NCBI GenBank assembly: GCA_963682175.1 | Contig: OY821775.1 | Span: forward strand, 34,160,053 to 34,224,052 | Length of the DNA stretch: 64,000 nt | Direction: 5' to 3' | Source: Triglochin maritima | Taxonomy: Eukaryota; Streptophyta; Magnoliopsida; Alismatales; Juncaginaceae | Shown: positions 55,715-64,000 of the stretch, in pieces | Numbering within the stretch: the first letter of the stretch is position 1 | Layout: every line of letters begins with the position of its first letter | Program-made: the position numbers and the translations under genes | The notes under the pieces: generated by a model | Seen by the model: the letters and a program-made list of their open reading frames with translations, nothing else | Database searches by the model: none | Told to the model about the DNA's origin: nothing

Positions 55715-57266
55715 ATTTTTGTTCATATTTCCAATAATTAGGCTATTTAATATATTTAGTTGACCATCTCGTGGTCAAATAATTCATTGAGTTGCCTTTT
55801 TTAGTCCTTCTTTATTTGTGATGGTTGCATAAAATGAATTTTTGGATTTTTCGTGGTGCTTATTTTCCTACATTAGTTTGTATTGTTAGAAAATATTTTA
55901 ACGAGTAAGATCAATGGATTAATTCTTATTTTGAAGGTGTAGCAAAGAAAATTGTAAAGACAAGATTGTTTTGTCGATTTGTATTCCAATTATTCTTTTG
56001 AGAGTTTTAAATGTAACAAAACGTGTCATGTGATTGTTAGAATCAAGTTTTAGATTTGTGTCTAATTTTGTAAAAAAATTGTTTATTTTACTTGGAATTG
56101 ACAAAACAAAAGGGGCAAATAAGTTTATTTTCCTTAAAGTTTTCTTTTGGGAATTTGGATAAACTTTGGTTCAAATATCCATGTTTTTTGAAGTAAGGAT
56201 GCTTGAATAATTTTAAAGGATTTCAAATGATTCTGTTGTTATTTAATTGAGAGATAAAGGATCAATTGAATAGTGTAAAATAGCATACATACAAAATTGT
56301 TGCACTTGTTTTGTTTTGTAGGAATACGTGACTATATGTTCCATCGAAGCCATATCTGAATGTATGATATGTATATCATTATTGTTAATCACAGTGGCTT
56401 ATGTAAATGTAAAAGCCATTTATTTTCTAGGCATGCATATGAGAGGACTTTACATAGGACTTGCACTAGCAAATTTAATTTTGATAAAATTCAAATTGTG
56501 AGATGCATATTTAAATATTCTACAATATTTACATCCATGGTGCAAGAAGAAGAACCAATGATGGAGCGTGCGGGAACATATAAACTCACACCAATGTGTG
56601 AATGGATTTATTTTATGTTTATGCGCTTGACTTGTATGTGATTGAATGGTTAGGATATGTCTAAATGAATGCATGCCTGACTACCTAAATTCTAAAATCA
56701 CATAAGAATAGTTTAATTGTCCAAACTAAAATGTGAGAAGACCTTTCTTTGTTATCTTATACACTACAAGGCATCAATGGAGGGATATTCTGCTCACCCT
56801 TAGCGAGAGAGAATTTCCACAATCTCTGGAAGTAGTTGGAGATATTAGGATATACATTGTTGTGCCATCAATAAATACATAAAGTGAGCTTCACCCTTTG
56901 TGGACATCAAGTGTATTTGTTTATGGATACATTGTACAATCGTATCTTGTATTAAACGAAATAAGTTTTCTTAACAGAACTAGGAGCCCTCGCTTGGTTT
57001 TGGGAAAGAGAGTTTTCCTTTGGATGATAGACAAATTCCTTCATAATTAAAACGACAAGATTCATAAGAATTTGAAAAATGCAAAAGTTTGCAAAATCTC
57101 AAAATAGTTATGATTAGACAATGTTTCTTACGTTGAGTTTGTGACATATTTGATAGCCCTTAGATGTAAAGGATGGGATCTTGTATTACAGCAATTATGG
57201 ACATATTTATTTATTTATTGCAGTACAATTTTTATATGAAAATCCTTATAAATTATTTTTTAGAAA
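55715..57266 (+). other. Leader of H55
   Basis: AT-rich, 1.55 kb, between primer site and gag. No ORF above about 90 codons and no recognised motif. Confidence 0.5.
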
Positions 57267-57752
57267 TGTCGAACATTCGACCTATTATGCGATCTATGAT
57301 TGGAAAACATCTATTGGCAAATGATGACTACAACCTTAATAGTTGGCAGCTGAAGCTCAACATTGTGTTGAAGTTTGAAAACTATCTCACATTTTGGATG
57401 GTGAAATCCCAAAATTAAGTGATAAGGCAACCGAAGCTAAGTGTGTGGCTGCAACAAAGTGGGAAGATCAAGAGAACCAAGTTCACGGTCTAATGCTTTC
57501 TTCCATGGGTGACTTGCATCAAGCAAAAAACTTGGATTCAAAACCCGAGAAGACCATGGGAAATCACAAAGATCTTTAATGGATAGAACTAGGAAAGAGC
57601 GCTATAGCACCACCAAAGCACTCACAATGTCACCTGGCGAAGGGAACATCTGTGTCCATGCATTTACTTACAATGCAAGAATACCTTCAAAAGTTAGAAA
57701 AAGTCTCTTCCCTGATGCCCACGGACACTACGGATGATTTGATCTTGGCTCT
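57267..57752 (+). pseudogene. gag: Copia gag pseudogene of H55
   Basis: The frame from the ATG at 57267 gives MSNIRPIMRS, YNLNSWQLKLNIVLKFE and LTFW, matching copia gag (UBN2 type: '..W...ni.L.fe.l..vL'). A frameshift near 57400 moves to a frame with DGEIPKLSDKATEAK and KWEDQENQVHGLMLSSM. A third frame near 57640 gives KGTSVSMHLLTM and DDLILA, the usual continuation. It is then cut at about 57749 by element I's LTR fragment. No zinc knuckle, protease, integrase or RT. Confidence 0.72.
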
Positions 57753-58572
57753 CCTTTGTATTTACCCTTTGCTTGGTGACATTCTCTCTACTTGGAGTAA
57801 GCCTTGGAGAAAAAACTCAAGGTGGTGAAGAATGCTACTTGTAATGTGAGTCATGTAAATAAAATAATTATTCATAGTTTGTCTTAATGTTGTCTTTGTT
57901 TTAATGCTTCCTTGTTTAGTTTGTTTTGTTATCTTTATCATAGTATAAATAGAATGTCTTCTTTTCTTAATGTAGTTTATAGTTTAATGTGTGAGAAGTT
58001 CCATCCCCCTTTGGTGGTGGAGTTGATGTTTATACATGTTATGTAGATGGAATGAATGCTAAATATTGTTGTATGTGAGAAATGTTGGTATGCTTGTTTG
58101 AATTAAAGAGAATACTTAACTTGATGGTTTCTGCCATAATATTTAGGCACATCCCTTGCTTATTTAGGTTCTTAATAACAAACTTCTCAAGCTCATATTA
58201 ATCACCTAGCTTAGTGACTTGGATGATAGGTCTTGCCATGAGGTACTTCTTATGCATAGCAAACACTAACTACACTTGTGTTTAATGAATGCATTCATCA
58301 CCACTTACTTCATGTGTACACACACTCCACCCCTTAGGGGTCTTCCATTCCCGATTTCTAGATTCTTCTATTAGTCACTTAGTTTCATTTCCTCTCTTGC
58401 TTTCATTTACTTCTTTGTAGCTTACTAGTTTAGTGTAATCACAACTTCTTCCCATCTTTTTCCACTTGCCTTCAAACAAACAAGAGTTTACACACCTCCC
58501 TGTGGATCAACCCGTATTTGCCACTACTTCAACGCCGCCGTGCACTTGCAGTTATTATAAGTGATTCAATCA
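57749..58572 (+). repeat. Element I 5' LTR fragment
   Basis: Homologous to the second half of D and C LTRs ('ctcctttgtatt' onward); ends GTGATTCAATCA at 58572. U3 with palindromes, USE and TATA is missing. Confidence 0.78.
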
Positions 58573-58578
58573 AGATTT

Positions 58579-58596
58579 TGGCACCATTGCCGGGGA
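58579..58596 (+). promoter_or_regulatory. tRNA-Asp primer-binding site of element I, decayed
   Basis: TGGCACCATTGCCGGGGA, two mismatches, 6 nt after the LTR. Confidence 0.8.
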
Positions 58597-59810
58597 GGTG
58601 CATTGTCCATATTTTGGTTTGGACGATTACAGTGGGTGTAATTTGTTGTTTTTAGTTTTGGTTTGTTTCAGGGATTCTAAGGATCAAGGGGAGGCAACTG
58701 GAGAGATTGGATGAAGCAAGACACTTAAATGACAGGCAATCAACGGCCTGGTATGCTTCGTTTTCCCTAATTTTTTGTTCTGGTTGTTTGCTTGTTCATT
58801 TTAGTTATCTGGGAGTTTAATTTTGCATGTTTTAACCTGTAGTTAGCTCCAGATCAATCAATTTCCCCTATAAAACTACTTCGACCATAAAAGTCAAAGC
58901 AAAAGATTAGATTGATTGCCATCTAGGTCATGCATCATTTGCAGACCTTGCACGCACTCGTCTTTCTTTTCTTTACATTCATGTTGTTGATTGCTGGCGT
59001 GAGGTACATGCAACCATTCTCTCATTCATTCATGGTTAAATCATGCATTGGTTAGTAAGGTGCATCGGGAAATGAGTGAGGTGAGCGTTTGTTTAGAGAG
59101 TTGGTTGCAAGATTAAGACTCAAAATGCTACTAAGGAAGGGTTGTCCCATACAAGATAAGGTGGGGGATTTCATCACCCTTTCCTTTGTCCCAAAAATCA
59201 CTCTTAATCAAAGCCTTAATTCTAAAAGTAAGTGGACATTGGACCTAGGACTCGAGCGTACTTGGAGAGTGATTGAGTTGATACCGTCATGACCTGATCG
59301 GTGTCGCCTGCCTTGTCGATAGTAGGAGGTACTGGATCTCCAGATGTGGTATCACTTGCTGGACATTGTGGACTTCGTTGTAGGGAGGTGAGGCATGTCG
59401 AGACTAGTGATCTTGAAGTTAGGTGTCGTCTAGCCTAAGGACCCATATCCATACATTGTTTGAGTCGTGCTTGCTAGATTAGGCTTCTACCTTCTCCCAC
59501 TACCCACGCTAGCTCTAGGGTTTCTTCCCTTCTCCTCTAAGTCATCTTCTTCTCACCTACTTGTACGTTTTAGTTTCCTCCCCTTTACACTCTCTGTTAG
59601 CATTTTAGGTTTGAGTCGATCACTTTTCGCGAGCTTGGCCTCGTGGTGGTGAGAATGGTCGACTCGAGAGTTCTTTGTCGAGATGGATGGTTACATGGGA
59701 GACCATCCATATCATTGTTAGGCCATGACTATTCTCCTTGGTACTCCAGACCGATGCATCCTGGGGAGCCTTAGACAGACACCCTGTATGGTTAAGACAA
59801 TCTTGATTGT
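58597..59810 (+). other. Element I leader
   Basis: Collinear with C 36678-37756 ('aaggtgggggatttcatcac' near 59157). The leader palindrome is reduced to a trace near 58731-58750. Confidence 0.6.
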
Positions 59811-61140
59811 GTGCGTGAGCTATCTTCAAATTGGGGTAATATGAGAGAGGCACTGACTGTAAGACCCCCATCTAGTTACGTCGGATCATATGTTGGGCAA
59901 CAAAATGAGATAATACAAGAACCTTTGGCCTCTTTCATGCATGTGGTAGATGACATGAGTGCACTGGTAGCTCCAGTTGTTGTACCGTGTGACTATTGCG
60001 GGTTAAGTGGTCTTGTTTTCGGGGAATGTCTTTATGTTCCCCCAGAGCCTGAGTATGAGCACACCTTTTCCCAAAATTCTCAATGTGACACTTACGCATC
60101 CACATATAACCCGAGAGGGATGGATTCGTGGGAAGACAATTCTTATTCAAATTCTTATACATCATTTCCACCCCAATATCCTCCTCCCGAATACCACCCC
60201 ACTCCGAATCATTGGACTCGTTCTCAGCCCATCAACACCAACCCCAAAATTTCCCAAGCTCTGACTTGGACCTCATAGTTGACTGCAAACCTGATTCCTT
60301 GAAACAAACTTTCCTTACGTTCATAGAAACCACTAAACGGTCCATACAAAATATGACAACTCAAGTGAGTCAAATGACACAACAATTACGTGAACGTGAG
60401 GATGGTAACTTATCTTGTCAACCTGAGGATTTATTTTATGATATCGAACCACCACCACATACATAAATTCAAAGCACAATCTTTCAAAGTCAAAGTCCAA
60501 GTCAGTCTAAGGAACTTGGGGTTTCAATTCACGATCACTTGGTGGAGGATTCGATTCGAATTGAGAAAACATCAGTATGAGTGCATGAGTCCGCACTGCA
60601 TTGTGCCTTATCTTTTTGTATCGTGGCCCTTGAGCCACATGATCTTATTGTTGTGCGTCTTAAGGACTCACCTGTGGTGGAGCATGAGCTCCCTAGTACC
60701 CTTAATCTCATACGACCTGATGAGAGTTTGCCTATCACCATTGTTCCTGATCAACTTAATAATGATGGGACATCCAACAACTACATTGCTAATGAGGGTA
60801 TTGGGAGTGCCTTAGATGATACCTTGGGTAAGAGACCCACCTTCTGTTCGCCTGGTGAGTCGGACATGCATAACAAGGTTCTTGACCTCGTTCCGACCCA
60901 CCAGCCTGTTGGTTGGAGAGTTTAGATTGACGATTACAACTTCAATTCTGCAATGGGAGAAACTCTTCTTCCGTTGCACATTATGTCCCCAACTCTTGAG
61001 AGGTTCAAGCTCTTTCAGTTTGATCGTTTGGATGAGACGTCTTTCCGTCTAATTCATGAACCTCACCTATCATCTGGGGCTCTTTGTGAGGGTGGCCCAC
61101 ACATAAGTATTCTAGCCCCGCATGGTGTCATGTTCCCATT
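59811..61140 (+). pseudogene. gag: gag relic of element I, core and protease deleted
   Basis: The gag core is missing. 59811-60278 encodes a degenerate zinc knuckle, CDYCGLSGLVFGEC, with the histidine position replaced by Leu, and a Pro/Ser/Tyr-rich linker. A frame change near 60250 leads to the coiled-coil part (TTQVSQMTQQLRERED, to 60466). The protease block is absent; after non-coding sequence the C-terminal part resumes (THQPVGWRV at about 60900, then FQFDRLDETSF near 61020). The order matches C apart from the losses. Confidence 0.68.
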
Positions 61141-61448
61141 CCAAGTGCATTGACCCACTTTTGAGGTTCCGATTTGATGTCCTTTGACAAATGAACATGG
61201 GAACTTATTTTTGTACATAGTTATATTTAAAAAAAACTCCATGAGCGAGCTTTGATTGTTGTTGGCCCCAACCCTTGTGTATTTGGGTGCTATTCCATTC
61301 ACGTATTTGTATCCCTTCTTTAGCATCTCACAGGTTTTGAAGGAATTCGGGTTTGTGTCCATCAACATAACCACGAACTTCCCTTTGTGCTTCACGTTGG
61401 TGAGATCTTGTCATTTTCATGCATAAATCCATGTAGTGTCATGCTCGC
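61141..61448 (+). other. Element I 3' internal region, before solo LTR L
   Basis: Collinear with C 40824-41120, up to the site where L is inserted. CTCGC at 61444-61448 is the left TSD copy. Confidence 0.65.
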
Positions 61449-62851
61449 TGATTGACATCATTTCATGCTTATACTTGTATCTTATATCCATTATCTTTCA
61501 CCTAAACAATGCTATGTTACGAGTTTTATGTTTAGTTTTCAGGAATAAATAGGTTTGAAGAGATGAAGCATAAAAGAACCCAAAAGCTGGGAAAAAGGAC
61601 TGAATTGTGAGATCTGGGGACTAAGATTCAAGGGAGAAGGACTTGGATGTAAGACAGAAGGACCTAATAGCAAAACAGAACACTCCACACCATCATGGGG
61701 AGTATTTTAGCAATTCGATTCGGGTCGGAGCTCCAACAAACCAAGTGAATGCATCCAAGACCAGCAAATATACCAATAAAAGCCCACAACAAAAATGAGC
61801 AGGATCTGAACCATGTAGACCGCCAATTGGCGGTCCAAGACCGCTAATTCGCGGTCCATTTTGGCCCAAATCCGCTAAAATTTCTCTAGCACATGTATTA
61901 GAGGATGTTTAGGCTATTTGTGGTATCTGTTTAGTCCAACATCGGGGGATTGTCCCAGTTTGCCTTTTTCCATGGCTATAAATAGAACTCTTCACCTTCC
62001 ATTGTAATCACTACATATTTTAAGTGGCTATTCTTCCTACTAGAAGTGAGGCCTTGAAGCACACACTAAAGTAGGAGGATGCTACTTTTAACGTGAGTCA
62101 TTCTAATACAAGTTTTCTTTATTATGTTGTTTGTTTTATGTTTCTTGTTTTGCTTTGCTTAATCTCATTTCATTAGTTATATTAGCTTAGTTAATATGCT
62201 TTCTTTGTTTAGTTTAATAATTAGTGTAATGTTTAGTGAGTAGTTCCATCCCCTTTGGGGGGTGGAATAGATGTACATCATGCAAATGAGAATGGATTGA
62301 ATGCTTTAATTCCAATGTGTTGATAAAACATGAATGTATGCTTGTTTGTTTAGGATGAAATTTATAACTTGATGAGTTTTGCCAAAATGATTAGACACCT
62401 CTCATGCTTGTTTAGGTTCTGAAATAAACATCTTGCATATGTTAATGTTAATCAACTAAGTAGGTGAATAGATTGATAGGTTTTGCCACAATATTTAGAC
62501 ACTTCCTATGCATGATAACACCACCTTTATTTGTGCTTAAGGAATGTGTTCAACACCCACCTCTTTGCTTGTGTGCACTCACTCCACCCCTTAGGGGTTT
62601 TCCCATATCTGTATTCCAGCATTCTTCTTTTGTTCTTAGCTTAATTGTCATTTCATTATTTGTTTCTTTCGTTCGCATTTCATACTTCTTAGCGTAGTTT
62701 AGTGTAGAGTAGCATAATCAATCTTTCTCCCCCATTTTTTGCCACTTGATTTCTGATAAACAAGAGGCTGCTCACGTCCCTGAGGATGACCCGTACTTGT
62801 CACCGCTTCATCGCGGCCATGCACTTGCGGTTTAATTAAAACGTTCAATCA
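61449..62851 (+). mobile_element. Solo LTR L (Athila-like, A/C subfamily)
   Basis: 1,403 bp, TGATTGACATCATTTCATGC to ACGTTCAATCA. Flanks read CTCGC on the left and CTCG on the right, where the expected uninterrupted sequence is 'ctcgcattcattgagg', so the TSD is CTCGC with one base lost. No internal region. Confidence 0.88.
61819..61984 (+). promoter_or_regulatory. L promoter block
   Basis: Perfect ACCGCCAATTGGCGGT 61819-61834 and ACCGCTAATTCGCGGT 61840-61855; USE with one change (GTCCAACATCG) 61934-61944; TATAAATA 61977-61984. Gaps 21, 121 and 32 bp as elsewhere. Confidence 0.7.
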
Positions 62852-62856
62852 CTCGA

Positions 62857-64000
62857 TTCATTGAGGACAATGCATGAAGTAGGTGTGGGGGTGTTTTATG
62901 TGTGTATAAAGTCGAGTCGTTCTCCTTTGCTTTGGTTTTCTTTTGTGTTTTTTGTTTTTTTATATTGTTAGGATCATGTTAGTGTGTTACATTTAATAGC
63001 GATATATTGGCTTGCCATGATCCTATGGTGACTTGTCTTCTTTTGCTTACCTTGTGCTTTCAATTTGCACATTTCTTTCATAATTTTCATGTGTTTGCGA
63101 AAGAAAATGATTAGTGGGTTTTGCATATGTTTAGCATCTGCAAAACCGTTGACAGGCAATGTAAAAGGAAAGCTCCCAAATTGTATTGAACTTGATACAT
63201 TAGGATATCTAGTATACTGGCTTTAGGTTTTATCTAGTCGTAAGGATGCACCCAGGTTTTCCCTCAGGGGGCGAGTAATCATAGGGTTTCAGTAGTCAAA
63301 CAATTAAAGAAGTACACCCTGAACCTAGCGAGTCAATAATTCGTGTCTATTAATATAAGGAAGTTTGTTGTAGTCTAGGATCGATCCTTTAAATCTTGTT
63401 GTGAGACATTAAGTGTGGCTGTTTTGGTTCATGTGTAGATAAGAAATAAGTGAGTAGGTGTTCTCTTTTCTCGCACTGCTCCTATCACTCGGAGGGGACT
63501 TTGTACCTGGTGCTTTCGAGTCATCTAACTTGGGAAGCACCGACCGAACTCCCGTTACACGGGTGGTAGGGATTGCCCAATGTGGAGATGTAGGGAAATG
63601 TGTACGTGATAGTGTAAGTCCTCATAGGCAATGATGCACGAAACCTGACCCTGGGAGAATGAAACTCCAACTAGTAAGAAAAAGAAGAAAATGGTAAGAA
63701 AAAAACAAAAAAGAAAAAAAATGGTAATGCCAATAAGAACCTTAATGGACTTTACACTTTGTATCACTTGAGAATGTTAAGGTTGTCCATGTCTTGCACT
63801 TAACTCCTTAATTAACTTGCAGGAATGATTCATTAGGCCAGGTGTGTTGACTGGATACATATACAGTGTCGGCCCGTAGGATTACCGTGTCCAATGATCG
63901 ACAGAATGAGTCTATCGAGTCGAATTTCTAGATTGAATAATGCATCAATGTTCTGATTTTGTGGGTATATCCGCTGAAAACCCATAGTAGACAACACTCC
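62857..64000 (+). other. Element I 3' internal region, after L
   Basis: Collinear with C 41124-42230: 'attgaggacaatgcatgaag' then G-run at 62856-62891, frameshifted trace of the opposite-strand ORF (62974-63159, minus), A-rich run 63678-63722. The window ends just before the expected polypurine tract and 3' LTR. Confidence 0.68.

Larger units (their letters stand above)
57749..64000 (+). mobile_element. Element I: decayed Athila-like gag element, runs off the right edge
   Basis: LTR fragment, tRNA-Asp primer site, leader, gag relics and a 3' region continuing past solo LTR L to the window edge, where the sequence is about 300-400 bp short of where the 3' LTR should start by comparison with C. 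Shares the protease deletion with remnant J. Confidence 0.75.

Overview
The window is plant nuclear DNA made almost entirely of nested LTR retrotransposons, most likely from a eudicot with a repeat-rich genome; I cannot name the species. The evidence is Athila/Tat-like gag-protease with tRNA-Asp primer sites, SIRE-like Ty1/copia and Tekay-like Ty3/gypsy termini, 5-bp target-site duplications (TSDs) and a plant snRNA-type promoter motif. No intact host gene, tRNA, rRNA or CRISPR array was found, and no reverse transcriptase or integrase anywhere.

Layout. 1-759: end of a minus-strand Athila-like LTR. 760-3712: decayed gag element and a second LTR type. 3713-4444 and 13076-13134: an ORF of unknown origin split by element A (4445-13070, minus, TSD TGATA). 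13135-15225: decayed fragment of a plant-mobile-domain-like gene. 15226-32326: copia element F, whose 5' LTR is split by element B (15339-24017, minus, TSD CTAAC) and whose 3' LTR is split by solo LTR G (30393-31890, TSD GTAAC). F carries a stub of gag, GA-rich minisatellites and a second copy of the plant-mobile-domain-like fragment. 32327-33680: inverted copia LTR H32. 33681-53130: remnant D, with element C (35241-52690, plus, TSD AGTCT) in its LTR, and element E (43358-52238, a large non-coding derivative, TSD CCTCT) in the 3' LTR of C. 53131-57752: palindromic minisatellite, unassigned DNA and copia element H55 (LTR, primer site, broken gag). 57749-64000: Athila-like element I running off the right edge and carrying solo LTR L (61449-62851).

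A, B, C, D, I, K and L form one Athila-like group. A, B and C code for gag and protease only, and their 3' part carries ORFs on the opposite strand. They would depend on polymerase and integrase supplied elsewhere.

The most unusual signal is in the LTR promoters. The Athila-like LTRs carry two 16-bp palindromes exactly 21 bp apart, about 121 bp upstream of TATAAATA, and a plant snRNA upstream-sequence-element motif exactly 32 bp upstream of the same TATA box. The palindrome pair recurs downstream of the primer site in the leader. An unrelated solo LTR (G) has the same 21-bp pair layout with a different palindrome, and the copia LTRs F and H have GGTCGACC palindromes also often paired at 20-22 bp.
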